Assembly (NCBI RefSeq): GCF_010499245.1
Contig: NZ_JAAGOW010000005.1
Location: 682,001-746,000 of the forward strand
Reading direction: 5' to 3'
DNA from: Variovorax sp. WS11
GTDB taxonomy: Bacteria > Pseudomonadota > Gammaproteobacteria > Burkholderiales > Burkholderiaceae_C
DNA: 64,000 nucleotides
The translations under genes were made by a program, and so were the position numbers. How positions within the stretch are numbered: position 1 is the stretch's first letter; each line of letters opens with the position of its first letter. This document shows, piece after piece, positions 33,915-43,521 of this stretch. The notes beneath the pieces were generated by a model that saw nothing but the letters and a program-made list of their open reading frames with translations, did not search any database and was not told the DNA's origin.

Positions 33915-35249
33915 ATGGCCGAAGCCCGATACAAGACACTGGTCGACGCGCTGGCTGCCCAGATTCGCGAGGGCCGCCTGGCGCCGGGCACCCGCCTGCC
34001 CACGCATCGCAAGCTTGCCGCCAAGGAAGGCCTGGCGCTGGTCACCGCGACCCGCGTCTATTCAGAGCTCGAGGCCATGGGCCTTGTCAGCGGCGAGACC
34101 GGCCGTGGCACCTTCGTGCGGGAAGCCTTGCTGCCGCGCAGTCTGGGCATCGACCAGCAGCTGGCTGCCGCCGGCATGGTGGATCTGAACTTCAACTACC
34201 CCTCGCTTCCCGGCCAGGCGGCTTTGCTGCGATCGGCGCTGCGCCAGCTGGCCGCCTCCGGCGACCTGGACGCTCTTCTGCGCTATCAGCCGCACGGCGG
34301 ACGACCGCATGAGCGGGCGACCGTGGCACGACACCTCGCGAGCCGGGGCCTGAAGCTGAGTCCGGACCAGGTGGCCATCGTGAGCGGCGCGCAGCATGGG
34401 CTGGCGACAACGGCAATGGCGCTTCTGAATCCGGGCGATGTGGTTGCCGTCGACGCCTTGACCTACCCCGGATTCAAGGTCGTCGCCGAGGCGAATCGCC
34501 TGGAACTGGCAGCCATCCCGGCGGCTGGCCAGGGTCCGGACCTGGATGCGCTGGAGGCCCTGTGCAAGCGTCGACGCGTGCGCGCCGTGTACACCATGCC
34601 GACGCTGCACAACCCGCTGGGATGGGTGATGGGTGCGAGCCGGCGGCGGCAGCTGGTGGCGATCGCGCGCCGGCACGGCTTGCTCATCATCGAGGATGCG
34701 GCCTACGCCTTCCTCGCGCCGGATCCTCCCGATCCCCTGGCAGCGCTGGCACCGGAAGCGACCGTCTACGTCTCGGGGCTCTCCAAGAGCGTGGCGACCG
34801 GCCTGCGCGTCGGCTTCGTCGCGGCGCCGGCGGCCTGGATGCCGAAGATCGAACGCGCCATCCGGGCGACGACCTGGAACACGCCTGCCGTGATGACGGC
34901 GATCGCCTGTGCCTGGCTGGACGAAGGCATCGTCGGACGCCTCGAAGCGCAAAAGCGTCAGGACGCGATGACTCGGCAATCGATCGCGGCTGAAGTGCTC
35001 GCCGGACTTCGAACGGTCCGCCATCCGGCCTCCTATTTCATGTGGCTTCCCTTGGCGGAAGAGCTTCGTGCCGACAAGGTCGCGATGGCACTCAAGACCG
35101 AGCGCATTTCGGTGTCGACCGCCGAGCCCTTCGCAACGGGCGCCCAGGTGCCGCACGCGCTGCGCCTGGCGCTCGGGTCCGTCGAGTTGGACGCGCTCCG
35201 CGACGCGTTGGAGAAGGTCAAGCGCGTGATCGATGACCAGGCGTGTTGA
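33915..35249 (+). CDS. MocR/PdxR-type GntR regulator with aminotransferase-like domain, 444 aa
   Basis: N-terminal GntR winged helix (1-75: [37 protein letters not shown]), then a fold-type I aminotransferase-like domain with the PLP-binding Lys at 291 in [16 protein letters not shown] and Asp-Ala-Ala-Tyr upstream ([10 protein letters not shown]). MocR proteins use PLP or its adducts as effector ligands rather than doing transamination. ATG 33915 is taken. It faces a DJ-1 family gene, the probable target. Both are compact and no other MocR target is adjacent. Confidence 0.9.
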   Translation: MAEARYKTLVDALAAQIREGRLAPGTRLPTHRKLAAKEGLALVTATRVYSELEAMGLVSGETGRGTFVREALLPRSLGIDQQLAAAGMVDLNFNYPSLPGQAALLRSALRQLAASGDLDALLRYQPHGGRPHERATVARHLASRGLKLSPDQVAIVSGAQHGLATTAMALLNPGDVVAVDALTYPGFKVVAEANRLELAAIPAAGQGPDLDALEALCKRRRVRAVYTMPTLHNPLGWVMGASRRRQLVAIARRHGLLIIEDAAYAFLAPDPPDPLAALAPEATVYVSGLSKSVATGLRVGFVAAPAAWMPKIERAIRATTWNTPAVMTAIACAWLDEGIVGRLEAQKRQDAMTRQSIAAEVLAGLRTVRHPASYFMWLPLAEELRADKVAMALKTERISVSTAEPFATGAQVPHALRLALGSVELDALRDALEKVKRVIDDQAC

Positions 35250-35278
35250 GCTCGTCCAGGCGCTATGATCGCGGCATC

Positions 35279-36388
35279 ATGTCCATTGGATCAACCATTA
35301 AACCAACTGGCCCGCTGAGCGGCCTGCGCGTCGTCGAATTCGCCGGGCTCGGGCCCGGCCCCTTCGCCTGCATGCTGCTGTCGGACATGGGGGCCGACGT
35401 GGTCGCCGTCGACCGGCCCGGCAAGCCGCTCGGCGATCCGGCGAACGTCACGGGCCGCGGCCGCACGGTGGTGCTGGCCGACCTCAAGCAGGCCGCGGCG
35501 CGCGAGCAGGTGATGCAGCTGCTGGAGAAGGCCGATGCGCTGGTCGAAGGCTTCCGCCCGGGCGTGATGGAGCGGCTCGGCCTGGGGCCGGAAGAGGTCG
35601 CGGCGCGCAATCCGAAGCTGGTCTATGGCCGCATGACCGGCTGGGGGCAACAAGGGCCGCTGGCGCAAGCGGCGGGGCACGACATCAACTACATCGCGCT
35701 GTCCGGCGCGCTGCATGCCATCGGCCCGGCGGGCGGGCCGCCGGTGCCGCCGCTCAACCTGGTGGGCGACTACGGCGGCGGCAGCCTGTATCTCGTCGTG
35801 GGCCTTCTCGCGGCGCTGCGCGAGGCCGAGCGGTCGGGCCGCGGGCAGGTGGTGGATGCCGCCATCGGCGACGGTGCGATCTCGCTGATGAGCCATTTCG
35901 TCGCCAGTGCGCGGCGCGGCCAGTTCGTGGAGGCGCGCGGCAGCAACATGCTCGACGGCGGCGCGCCGTGGTATGCCGTCTACGAGACGGCGGATGCCAA
36001 GCATGTCTGCATCGGCGCCATCGAGCCCGCGTTCTTCGCCGAGCTCTGCGAGCGCATCGGCGTCGCGCCGGCGCTGCGCGATGCGCAGAATGACCGCGCG
36101 CGCTGGCCCGCGCTGCGTGCCGAGTTCGCGCGCATCTTTCGCATGCGCGAGCGCGACGCATGGGCCGCGGCGCTCGAAGGCAGCGATGCCTGCCTCGCCC
36201 CCGTGCTCGCGCTCGGCGAGGCTGCTGCGCATCCGCACAACGCGGCGCGCGATGCCTTCGTCGATGTGGGGGGCGTCAGGCAGCCGGCCCCCGCACCGCG
36301 CTTCTCGCGCACGCCGTCGGCAGTGCAAGGACCGGCGCCGGCGTCGGCGATGGGGATCGCGGACGTGATCGCGGGCTGGGCGTCCTAG
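35279..36388 (+). CDS. CaiB/BaiF family CoA-transferase or acyl-CoA racemase, 369 aa
   Basis: Family III CoA-transferase fold, closer to alpha-methylacyl-CoA racemase: [30 protein letters not shown] (about 11-40), [48 protein letters not shown] with the His-Asp pair (GHD) characteristic of the racemase active site. Such enzymes epimerise 2-methyl-branched acyl-CoA thioesters for beta-oxidation. The ATG 35279 is 29 bases after the MocR gene. Its TAG stop shares CTAG with the TAG of the convergent DUF35 gene. Confidence 0.87.
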   Translation: MSIGSTIKPTGPLSGLRVVEFAGLGPGPFACMLLSDMGADVVAVDRPGKPLGDPANVTGRGRTVVLADLKQAAAREQVMQLLEKADALVEGFRPGVMERLGLGPEEVAARNPKLVYGRMTGWGQQGPLAQAAGHDINYIALSGALHAIGPAGGPPVPPLNLVGDYGGGSLYLVVGLLAALREAERSGRGQVVDAAIGDGAISLMSHFVASARRGQFVEARGSNMLDGGAPWYAVYETADAKHVCIGAIEPAFFAELCERIGVAPALRDAQNDRARWPALRAEFARIFRMRERDAWAAALEGSDACLAPVLALGEAAAHPHNAARDAFVDVGGVRQPAPAPRFSRTPSAVQGPAPASAMGIADVIAGWAS

Positions 36389-36843
36389 CCCGGCTGGATG
36401 CGCCGCCACTGCAGCAGTGCATAGGGCGGCGCGGCGTCCTCATGCGGCTCGAACACCCCCTCGACTTGCGCGCCGATCGCCACGCCCTGCATCGGATCGC
36501 CCAGAAGATTGCCGAGCATGCGCACGCCACCGGCCTCGGGCAGTTCGACCAGCACCACCAGGTAGGGGCCGTGGTTTTGCAAGGCGCGATGCGAGGGGTG
36601 CCACACCCGTTCCCAGCTGTAGATGCGCCCGCGCGGCGCAACCGGCTGCCAGGGCGGATCGAAGGCGTGGCAGCGGTGGCAGATCCATTCGGGACCGAAC
36701 TGCCAGGTGCCGCATTGCGCGCAGCGCTGGACGAGCAACCGGCCTTCGCGCAGGCCTTGCCAGTAGGGTGCGGACAGCCCATCGGGCTCGGGCACCGGCG
36801 CCGGCAGACCGGGCGGCAGACAGGTGGACGAGGATTCGCTCAC
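36385..36843 (-). CDS. DUF35 OB-fold/zinc-ribbon acyl-CoA-associated protein, 152 aa
   Basis: Zinc ribbon [18 protein letters not shown] (residues about 36-53, four Cys) followed by an OB fold ([35 protein letters not shown]). DUF35 proteins partner with thiolase-like proteins, for instance in steroid side-chain cleavage and PHB-related pathways. It starts with GTG overlapping the thiolase stop by four bases (GTGA), so the two proteins are made together and probably form a complex. Its stop codon overlaps that of the convergent CaiB gene. Confidence 0.87.
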   Translation of the reverse strand: MSESSSTCLPPGLPAPVPEPDGLSAPYWQGLREGRLLVQRCAQCGTWQFGPEWICHRCHAFDPPWQPVAPRGRIYSWERVWHPSHRALQNHGPYLVVLVELPEAGGVRMLGNLLGDPMQGVAIGAQVEGVFEPHEDAAPPYALLQWRRIQPG

Positions 36844-38018
36844 AGCACCGCCTCCGAACCGAGCAGCAGGTCGCTGGCGGGCGTGACCATCGGCCCGCCG
36901 ATCACCAGCGCGACGTCGTTGCGCGCCGCCTGGCTGGTCGAGCTGCCGCGCACCTGGCGCACCGCCTCCAGCACCAGCTCGAAGCCGTGCATGTAGCACT
37001 CGGCGAGGTTGCCGCCGCTGGTGTTGAGCGGCAGCCGCCCCGAGGGCGCGAGCAGGTTCTCGAGCCGAAGAAAATCATCGGCCTCCCCGGGTGCGAAGAA
37101 GCCATGCTCGGCCAGCGCCATCAGTACGCCGCCGGTGAAGTTCTCGTAGCTCTGCACGCTGCCCACGTCCTGCGGGCCGACACCGGCCATGCGGTAGAGA
37201 TGCGGCGCGAGCGTCTTGTAGCTCGCGCTCGCGTAGTCCGGCGCGTTTTGCGGCTGGGCGCCGGTGCGAAAGCCCGAGCCGGCTGCGGCGCCGAGCAGGT
37301 ACACGGGCTTGTGCGGGAAGTCCTTCGCGCGCTCCGCATCGACCAGCACGAGGGCCGCCGCGCCGTCGTTCTCCATGCAGCAGTCGTAGAGCCGGAAGGG
37401 CTCGACGATCCAGCGCGAGGCGTCGTAGGTGGCGGCATCCAGCGGCTTGCCGTGCATCACGGCGCGCGGATTGGCCTGCGCGTGGTGGTAGGAGGCCATG
37501 GCGATGGCGCGCAGGGCCTTGCGTCCGATGCCGTGCTCGTGCAGGTAGCGCGTGACGCGCAGCGCGAACTTCTGCGGCGGCGCGAGCACGCCGTAGGGCA
37601 TCTGATAGGCCATCTCGCCGGAGACGGTGCCGCTGTCGGCGGCCTGGCCGAAGCGCCCGTGCTCGCCCTGGGCCAGCGCGCGGAACACCACCACGCAGTC
37701 CGCCAGGCCGGCCGTGATCGCGGCGGCGCCGTTGGCCACGGCCGCGCAGCAGCCGCCGCCACCGCCGCCCCATTGCATGGTGGCCGAGCGCAGCTCGCGA
37801 ATGCCCAGCGCCGCGGCCAGGCGCGAGGCCTCGTTGCGGTCGTTGCTGTACGAGGCGAAGCCGTCGATCGCGCGCGGGTCCAGCCCGGCATCGGCGCAGG
37901 CCGCGAGCACGGCCTTCAGCGCCAGCTTGAACTCGGCATCGGGCGAGCGCCCGTGGCGGTGGTAGGCGGTCTCGCCGATGCCCACCACCGCCACCCGGGC
38001 GCGCAGCGTGCGTGCCAT
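36840..38018 (-). CDS. Thiolase-like (SCP2-type lipid-transfer) protein, 392 aa
   Basis: Thiolase fold, starting RVAVVGIGETAYHRHGRSPD. The nucleophile region reads GGGGGCCAAVANGAAAI (about residues 85-101) with Cys in place, and QSYENFTGGVLMALAEHGFF and SGGNLAECYMHGF near the end provide the His/Asn-Glu regions of the SCP2-thiolase group. Such proteins work with DUF35 partners in aldol or thiolytic cleavage of acyl-CoA side chains. Its start ATG overlaps the CaiB stop by one base (TGATG), and the DUF35 gene follows with a four-base overlap. Substrate unknown. Confidence 0.87.
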   Translation of the reverse strand: MARTLRARVAVVGIGETAYHRHGRSPDAEFKLALKAVLAACADAGLDPRAIDGFASYSNDRNEASRLAAALGIRELRSATMQWGGGGGGCCAAVANGAAAITAGLADCVVVFRALAQGEHGRFGQAADSGTVSGEMAYQMPYGVLAPPQKFALRVTRYLHEHGIGRKALRAIAMASYHHAQANPRAVMHGKPLDAATYDASRWIVEPFRLYDCCMENDGAAALVLVDAERAKDFPHKPVYLLGAAAGSGFRTGAQPQNAPDYASASYKTLAPHLYRMAGVGPQDVGSVQSYENFTGGVLMALAEHGFFAPGEADDFLRLENLLAPSGRLPLNTSGGNLAECYMHGFELVLEAVRQVRGSSTSQAARNDVALVIGGPMVTPASDLLLGSEAVL

Positions 38019-39307
38019 CAGGAGATCGCGGTCTCGTGCGCCGCATGCGGGACGCCGCCGAAGGCCCCGGCCTCGGCCAGCCGCGCGATGCGCGCCGCGT
38101 CGTAGCCGAGCGTCTCGCGCAGCACCTCGGCCGTGTGCTGTCCGACCGTGGGCGCTGCGACCGGATCGGCCACCGGCGTGCGCGAATAGCGGATCGGCAG
38201 GGCCATGTTGGGCACCCAGCCCACCGTCGGATGCGGGATGCGCGTGACCAGCCGGCGCTCGCGCGCCTCGGGCGAGCGCATGGCCTCGCCCACGCTGCGC
38301 AGCTGCCCGGAGGGCACGCCGGCCGCGCGCATGCGGGCCTGCCAGTGCGACCAGGGCTGCTGCGCGAAGGCCTCGCCGAGGATCGCGAAGAGCTCCTCGC
38401 GGCGCTGCGAACGGGCGGCGCCGGTCGCGTACTGCGGCGCCTCGGCCAGGTCGGGCCGCTCGATCACCTGCGCCATCAGGCGCTGGAAGATCTTGTTGTT
38501 GCCGCTGTTGATGTAGAAGGCGCAGTCGCTCGCCTGGAAGACGCCGGAAGGGCAGGTGTCCGGACTGGTGTTGCCGTGGCGCTGCGGCTCCTGGCCGGAG
38601 AACACATGCTGCAGCGTGGCGTAGCCGGTCATCAGCAGCGCGTTGTCGAACAGCGCCACCTCGATCGCCTGCCCCTGGCCGCTGCGCTCGCGCGCCACCA
38701 GCGCGCCGAGGATGGCGTTGCAGGCCATCATCGCGGTGCTGATGTCCATCACCGGCGACAGCGCCCGCACGCCCTCGCGGTCGGCATAGCCGTTCATCGA
38801 GACGAAGCCGCTCTCGGCCTGCGCGATCGGATCGAAGCCCAGGCGATCGGCGAAGGCGCCCTCGCGCCCGTAGGCCGAGACCGAGCAGTAGATCAGCTTC
38901 GGATTCAACTTGCGGCAGCTGTCGTAGTCCAGGCCGAAGCGTTCCATCACGCCGGTGGAGAAGTTCTCGGTCACCACGTCGGCCGTGGCGACCAGCTCGC
39001 GCGCCACCGCCAGGCCTTCGGGCGACTTCAGATCCAGCGCGATGCTGCGTTTGTTGCGGTTGGCCCAGAGGAAGGGCGCACCCTGCGCGAGATCGGGATG
39101 CACCGGCGGGTATTGGCGAAAGTCGTCGCCGCGGCCCGGGGTCTCGACCTTGATCACGTCGGCGCCCATGTCGGCCAGGATCATGGTCGCGAAGGGCCCC
39201 GCGATGAAATGCGTGAAGTCGACCACGCGGATCCCGGCCAGCGCCTGCGGTGCGCCCGCGGGGCGCGGCTGGTGTTCGGGGAAGTCGTTTTCGAGGTTCT
39301 CAAGCAT
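38018..39307 (-). CDS. CaiB/BaiF CoA-transferase family protein, 429 aa
   Basis: Full-length family III CoA-transferase: GIRVVDFTHFIAGPFATMILADMGADVIKVE (about 24-54), RNKRSIALDLKSPEGLAVAREL, TENFSTGVMERFGLDYDSC, and IYCSVSAYGREGAFADRLGFDPIAQAESG containing the catalytic Asp region. It moves CoA from a donor thioester to a carboxylic acid. ATG at 39305-39307 is used since the longer frame to 39592 overlaps the upstream Bug gene. Located between a Bug receptor and the thiolase-DUF35 pair, suggesting activation of an imported acid. Confidence 0.9.
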   Translation of the reverse strand: MLENLENDFPEHQPRPAGAPQALAGIRVVDFTHFIAGPFATMILADMGADVIKVETPGRGDDFRQYPPVHPDLAQGAPFLWANRNKRSIALDLKSPEGLAVARELVATADVVTENFSTGVMERFGLDYDSCRKLNPKLIYCSVSAYGREGAFADRLGFDPIAQAESGFVSMNGYADREGVRALSPVMDISTAMMACNAILGALVARERSGQGQAIEVALFDNALLMTGYATLQHVFSGQEPQRHGNTSPDTCPSGVFQASDCAFYINSGNNKIFQRLMAQVIERPDLAEAPQYATGAARSQRREELFAILGEAFAQQPWSHWQARMRAAGVPSGQLRSVGEAMRSPEARERRLVTRIPHPTVGWVPNMALPIRYSRTPVADPVAAPTVGQHTAEVLRETLGYDAARIARLAEAGAFGGVPHAAHETAIS

Positions 39308-39314
39308 GGGTGTC

Positions 39315-40289
39315 CTACATCTCGATCTTGTATTTGCGCACGACGGGTCCCCACTGCGCGATCTCGTCCTGGATGATCTTCTCCAGCTCCGCGGGCGTGC
39401 TGCTCTTCGCCTCGATCTTGCGATCGGCGAACATCTTGCGCACTTCGGGCCGCTCGACCGCGGCGACCACGGCCGCATGCAGCCGGGCCGCCACGTCATC
39501 GGGAATGCCCTTCGGCGCGAGCACGCCGAACCAGGCCACGCTCCTGAAGCCGGGCACGTCCTCGGCGATGGCCGGCAGGCCCGGAACCGCATCGGTGCGC
39601 TTGGGCGTGCCCACCGCGAGGTAGCGCACCTTGCCCGAGGCCAGCAGCGTGGCGCCGTCCAGCCCGGTGACGAAGGAGGACTGGATCTGGCCGCCGACGA
39701 AGGCCGTCATCATCGGCGCGCCGCCGTTGTAGGGCACATGCTGCATGCGGATGCCCGCGAGCTCGTTGAAGTATTCGCCGGTCAGGTGCGACAGCGACCC
39801 GTTGCCGACCGAGCCGAAGTTGAGCGCACTGCCTTGCTTCTTCGCATAGGCCAGGAATTCCTTGAGGTTGTTCGCCGGGCTGTCGGTGGGCACCGCAAGG
39901 ATCATGGGCGTGAAGGCCACGGTGGAGATCGGCCGCAGGTCCTTGAGCCCGTCGTAGGGCACCTTGCGCATCAGCTGCACCACCGCATTCGGTCCGGTGT
40001 TGCCGAACACCAGCGTGTAGCCGTCGGGCGCGGACTTGGCGACGTAGTCGGTGCCGATGGTGCCGCCGGCGCCGGCCTTGTTCTCGACGATCACGGGCTG
40101 GCCCAGCGCCTCGCTCATGGGCTGCTGGATGGCGCGCGCGAGCTGGTCGGTGCTGCCGCCGGCCGCGTAGGGCACGATGATGCGGATGGGCTTGCTGGGA
40201 TAGGGCTGCTGCGCCCAGGCCGGCGCGCCCAGCGCCAGCGCGGCGGCCGCGGCCATCACGCTGCGGCGGGTGAGGGTGGAGGTTTTCAT
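39315..40289 (-). CDS. Bug family periplasmic solute receptor, 324 aa
   Basis: Tripartite tricarboxylate-type substrate-binding protein. Signal peptide of Tat-like build (KTSTLTRRSVMAAAAALALG ending at AWA-Q, about residue 26), then PYPSKPIRIIVPYAAGGSTDQLAR, VENKAGAGGTIGTDYVAKSAPDGYTL and VPYNGGAPMMTAFVGG, the ligand-binding loops of Bug proteins. These bind carboxylates or aromatic acids. The membrane subunits TctA/TctB are not encoded in the window, typical of orphan Bug genes. Eight bases precede the CaiB start, so they are cotranscribed. Confidence 0.94.
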   Translation of the reverse strand: MKTSTLTRRSVMAAAAALALGAPAWAQQPYPSKPIRIIVPYAAGGSTDQLARAIQQPMSEALGQPVIVENKAGAGGTIGTDYVAKSAPDGYTLVFGNTGPNAVVQLMRKVPYDGLKDLRPISTVAFTPMILAVPTDSPANNLKEFLAYAKKQGSALNFGSVGNGSLSHLTGEYFNELAGIRMQHVPYNGGAPMMTAFVGGQIQSSFVTGLDGATLLASGKVRYLAVGTPKRTDAVPGLPAIAEDVPGFRSVAWFGVLAPKGIPDDVAARLHAAVVAAVERPEVRKMFADRKIEAKSSTPAELEKIIQDEIAQWGPVVRKYKIEM

Positions 40290-40322
40290 CGGGGTCTCCT
40301 GGATGTCGTTGGAATGGGGTCG

Positions 40323-41036
40323 TCAGTCGCCGAGCACGCTCGACCAGTAGCTGCGCGCGCGATCCATGTGGCGCAGGATCAGCAGCTGCGCCTTGGCGGC
40401 ATCGCGAGCGCGCAAGTGTTCGAGCAGGCGGTGGTGCTCGCGCACCGAGGCGTGGGCCTGGGCGGCGTCCTCGAACATGCGCTCGCGCCGGCGTGCAGTG
40501 AAGCGGTAGAAGGCGTTGAGCACGCGCACCAGCACCGAGTTGTGGGTGGCGTCGACCAGCGCGATGTGGAAGTCGGTGTCGGCCTGGGCGATGTTGGCGC
40601 CGCGCACGAGCAGCGCGTCGGTATGGCGCAAAACGTCCTCGATGCGGGCCAGGTCGGCGTCGGTGCGGCGCTGGCAGGCCAGCCCGGCGGCGAGCTGCTC
40701 CAGGTGGCCGCGCACCTCCATGGTCTCGGCCACCTCGGTCGGCGTGGGCGTGCCGCCCAGGTCGGTGAGCATCACCAGCGCCTCGAAGCTGCTCTCGCGT
40801 GCGACGTGGCGCAGGTAGATGCCGGAGTTGGGACGCGACTCGACCACCCGCAGCGTGACCAGCGTGGCCAGCGCTTCGCGCACGGCGTTGCGGCCCACGC
40901 CCAGGCGCTCGGCCAGGTCGCGCTCGGAGGGCAGGCGATCGCCGGGCTGCAGGCGGCGGTCCTGCAGGTAGGCGAGGATGCCGGCGACGACGGTGCTGCC
41001 GGCGGTCTCGCGGGTGGGGGCCAGGGCCTCGGTCAT
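40323..41036 (-). CDS. FadR-subfamily GntR transcription regulator (FCD domain), 237 aa
   Basis: GntR winged helix (residues about 12-80) with LQPGDRLPSERDLAERLGVGRNAVREALATL, followed by an all-helical FCD ligand-binding domain with metal-binding His residues (DTDFHIALVDATHNSVL, LEHLRARDAAKAQLLILRHM). FCD regulators sense acids or acyl-CoA and usually repress neighbouring catabolic genes. It sits between the Bug and the Rieske-reductase genes; TGGT-N3-ACCA sites upstream of the Rieske gene (43374-43412) fit the operator type of this subfamily. Confidence 0.9.
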   Translation of the reverse strand: MTEALAPTRETAGSTVVAGILAYLQDRRLQPGDRLPSERDLAERLGVGRNAVREALATLVTLRVVESRPNSGIYLRHVARESSFEALVMLTDLGGTPTPTEVAETMEVRGHLEQLAAGLACQRRTDADLARIEDVLRHTDALLVRGANIAQADTDFHIALVDATHNSVLVRVLNAFYRFTARRRERMFEDAAQAHASVREHHRLLEHLRARDAAKAQLLILRHMDRARSYWSSVLGD

Positions 41037-41053
41037 CGCGGGCGTCCTCGGGC

Positions 41054-42013
41054 TCAGAGGTCCAGCACCAGGGTCTTCGAGCGCGCGCCCGAGCAGCAGA
41101 CCATGATGGAGCGGTTCTCGCGCTTCTCCTCGTCGGTGAGGTAGTCGTCGCGATGGTCGGGCTGCCCGTCGATCACGCCGGTGCGGCAGGTGCCGCAGAC
41201 GCCGGCCGAGCAGGAGTACTGGACGTCGACCTGATGGTCGAGCAGGGTGTCGAGGATGGTCTTGCCGGGCGCGATCTCGAAGCGCTGGCCGCTCTTCTTG
41301 AGCACCACCTCGAAGCCGCCTTCGGTCGCCGCTTCGCTGCTGGCGGAGAAGCGCTCGAAGTGGACCTGGGCCGCCGGCCGCGCGGCGCAGGCGTCGAGGA
41401 AGTCCTCGATCATGCGGGCCGGGCCGCAGCAGTAGAGATGCGCATCGCGCGGCGCAGCCTCGACGATGGCGCGGATGGAAAGGCGCGCCTCGCGCGTGGC
41501 GCCGACGCAGAACGCGACCTGGTCGTCATGGCGCTGCAGGGAGCGCAGCTCGTCGATGAAGGCGGTCTGTTCCGGCGTGCGGCTGGCGTAGTGGAGCTTC
41601 CAGTCGCGGCCCAGCGCATCGAGCCTGCGCATCATCGACATCACCGGCGTGATGCCGATACCTCCGGCGATGAAGACGGAGCGGCGCGCATCCTCGGCCA
41701 GCGCGAAGTCGTTGCTGGGCGCGCTGATGCGGAAGCGGTCGCCCACGCGCGGCGCCTCGTGCATCCAGGCCGAGCCGCCGCGGCCTTGCGCATCGCGCTG
41801 CACGGCGATCACGTAGCGGCCGGCATCCGACGGCGCATTGACCAGCGAGTAGCTGCGCACCATCTCGCGCGGCAGGTGCAGGTCGATGTGCGCGCCGGCG
41901 GTAAAGGCTGGCAGCGGCGTGCCGTTGACCGGCACGAACTCGTAGGAGGCGATGCCTTCCGCTTCCAGGCGGATGTTGCGCAGGCGGACCTCGATCAGGG
42001 GCGCGTGGCTCAT
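41054..42013 (-). CDS. PDR/VanB-type oxygenase reductase, 319 aa
   Basis: Electron-transfer partner of Rieske oxygenases: FMN/FAD-binding domain with MVRSYSLVNAPSDAG, NAD domain with FIAGGIGITPVMSMMRRL, and a C-terminal plant-type [2Fe-2S] ferredoxin with CSAGVCGTCRTG plus a distal Cys (CCSGA). This flavin-NAD-ferredoxin order is that of phthalate dioxygenase reductase. It follows the Rieske oxygenase gene by ten bases, so the two make a two-component oxygenase. Confidence 0.93.
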   Translation of the reverse strand: MSHAPLIEVRLRNIRLEAEGIASYEFVPVNGTPLPAFTAGAHIDLHLPREMVRSYSLVNAPSDAGRYVIAVQRDAQGRGGSAWMHEAPRVGDRFRISAPSNDFALAEDARRSVFIAGGIGITPVMSMMRRLDALGRDWKLHYASRTPEQTAFIDELRSLQRHDDQVAFCVGATREARLSIRAIVEAAPRDAHLYCCGPARMIEDFLDACAARPAAQVHFERFSASSEAATEGGFEVVLKKSGQRFEIAPGKTILDTLLDHQVDVQYSCSAGVCGTCRTGVIDGQPDHRDDYLTDEEKRENRSIMVCCSGARSKTLVLDL

Positions 42014-42023
42014 GGAGACCTGC

Positions 42024-43343
42024 TCAGGGCGTGTAGCCGAAGTCGGCGCCGAGCCGCGCCGTCATGGGCCCGCGGCCGGCTTCGTTCCATGCCGCGCCGG
42101 TCGGCAGCGTGAGCGAGACGGCGCGCACCATGAAGAGCTCGGGGTCGTCATGGCGCACCGGCTTTTGCTGGCGCTGGTCGAGGTTGCGCACCGATTCGAG
42201 CAGCAGGCGCCGTGTCATCGCGATGCCGGTGTCGCTGATGCCCAGGTGCTCCTTCGAGCGATCGTAGATCGGCGCCACGCCGGACTGGCAGGCGGCGTCC
42301 TGCACCCACAGGCCCGGCAGGCCGGAGAACCAGGTCTTGGTCTGCGCGTCGTAGTTGAAGAGAAAGGCGCTCTGCAGGTTGAAACGGGTCCAGTACTTCG
42401 CGAAGGGCTCGCTTGCGGGGCGCGGCGCGTAGGCGCTCACGCTCGGGTGCCCGGTCTCGCGCCCGGCATGCCCCTGCTCGAAGAGCTGGCGGCTCTTGTC
42501 GTAGAGCTTCGACGCCGGCGTGTACGAGAACATGATGCACAGCGTGTGCTCGTCGTCCATCGGCACCCAGGCATGGCCGCTCAGTTCGGGGTACTGCGAC
42601 TGCGGCGGTACCAGGGTGTAGAAGGGCAGCAGGAACTGGTTGACGCGCCAGTAGCAGTTCTCTGCATCTAGCACGCGGCGCGAGGCGATGCTCATGCCGA
42701 AGTCCTGGCGCTTGCATTCGAAGGTGGGGCGCAGGTCTTTCTTGGCGGTCCAGTCGCTGATGGCGCCCTGCTTGTCGATGCGGCCGTGCAGGATCGGTGC
42801 GTGGGCGGAGTCGATCTCGCCTTCGATGGCCTGCAGCCAGTTGCACTCCTGCACGCGGAAGCTGACGTGCACGTTGTCCTCGGGCACGAGGTTCCATTCC
42901 ATGTGGGGCAGCGGCGGGGCGCTGTCGGCATCGGCGCCCATCCAGGCCCAGACGATGCCGTTGCGCTCCTCGCAGCGGTAGTGCTTGATGCGCACCTTGT
43001 CCTTGAGCCGGCTGTCGGCGGGCTCTGCCGGCATGTCGACCACGCGACCGTCGGTGCCGAACTTCCAGCCGTGGTAGATGCAGCGCAGGCCGCAGTCCTC
43101 GTTGCGGCCGAAGACCAGCGGCGCGCCGCGGTGCGGGCAGGCATGGTCCACCAGGCCGATGCGGCCCTCGCTGTCGCGGAAGGCGATGAGGTCTTCGCCC
43201 AGCAGGCGCACGCGCTGCGGCTGGCCGTCGGCCTCGAGGTCCTTCGAGGGGAGGAAAGGAATCCAGTAGAGACGCATCAGCTGGCCCATGGGGGTGCCGG
43301 GGCCGATGCGGACCAGGGTTTCGTTGTCTTCGTGGGAGAGCAT
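42024..43343 (-). CDS. Rieske non-haem iron aromatic oxygenase, alpha subunit, 439 aa
   Basis: Rieske centre ligands C69-x-H71 (CPHRGAP) and C88-x2-H91 (CIYHGWKF), then the mononuclear iron site in GEIDSAHAPILHGRID with His-x4-His and the bridging Asp. It resembles phthalate 4,5-dioxygenase and vanillate-demethylase-type oxygenases, which hydroxylate or demethylate aromatic acids. First gene of an operon with its reductase and probably the GntR, Bug, CaiB, thiolase and DUF35 genes. Three tandem TGGT-type half-palindromic sites lie upstream. Exact substrate unknown. Confidence 0.93.
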   Translation of the reverse strand: MLSHEDNETLVRIGPGTPMGQLMRLYWIPFLPSKDLEADGQPQRVRLLGEDLIAFRDSEGRIGLVDHACPHRGAPLVFGRNEDCGLRCIYHGWKFGTDGRVVDMPAEPADSRLKDKVRIKHYRCEERNGIVWAWMGADADSAPPLPHMEWNLVPEDNVHVSFRVQECNWLQAIEGEIDSAHAPILHGRIDKQGAISDWTAKKDLRPTFECKRQDFGMSIASRRVLDAENCYWRVNQFLLPFYTLVPPQSQYPELSGHAWVPMDDEHTLCIMFSYTPASKLYDKSRQLFEQGHAGRETGHPSVSAYAPRPASEPFAKYWTRFNLQSAFLFNYDAQTKTWFSGLPGLWVQDAACQSGVAPIYDRSKEHLGISDTGIAMTRRLLLESVRNLDQRQQKPVRHDDPELFMVRAVSLTLPTGAAWNEAGRGPMTARLGADFGYTP

Positions 43344-43373
43344 GGGTTTCGTCGGTCCTGTGCTTTGGTTGAT

Positions 43374-43412
43374 TGGTCCTACCAGATTGGTTGGACATCA
43401 ATGGTTGGACCA
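43374..43412. promoter_or_regulatory. Three tandem GntR-type operators upstream of the Rieske gene
   Basis: TGGTCCTACCA (43374-43384), TGGTTGGACAT (43388-43398, right half imperfect) and TGGTTGGACCA (43402-43412), each starting 14 bases after the last. TGGT-N3-ACCA is the core used by FadR/PdhR/LldR-type GntR regulators. They lie 31-69 bases before the Rieske ATG; the regulator gene is in the same operon. Confidence 0.65.
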
Positions 43413-43502
43413 ATTGTAGGCAAAGCCGGCCGCTTGTCAACGCCAGCGTGCCGCCTGACGGCATCTCCCAAGGCGTCGCTGTACGTGCTTTGCCAAACGT
43501 TG

Positions 43503-43521
43503 TATGATGCACATCATGCGA
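43503..43521. promoter_or_regulatory. TetR operator copy 1 (ATGATG-CA-CATCAT)
   Basis: TATGATGCACATCATGCGA, a perfect 6-base palindrome plus a conserved flank. An 18-of-19 match recurs at 44143 before the next gene. It lies directly upstream of, or over, the tetR start, which fits autorepression. Confidence 0.7.

Noticed and set aside
38955-41144. A 729-codon plus-strand frame across the CaiB, Bug and GntR genes
   Set aside because: It is antisense to three clear genes and has a low-complexity composition.
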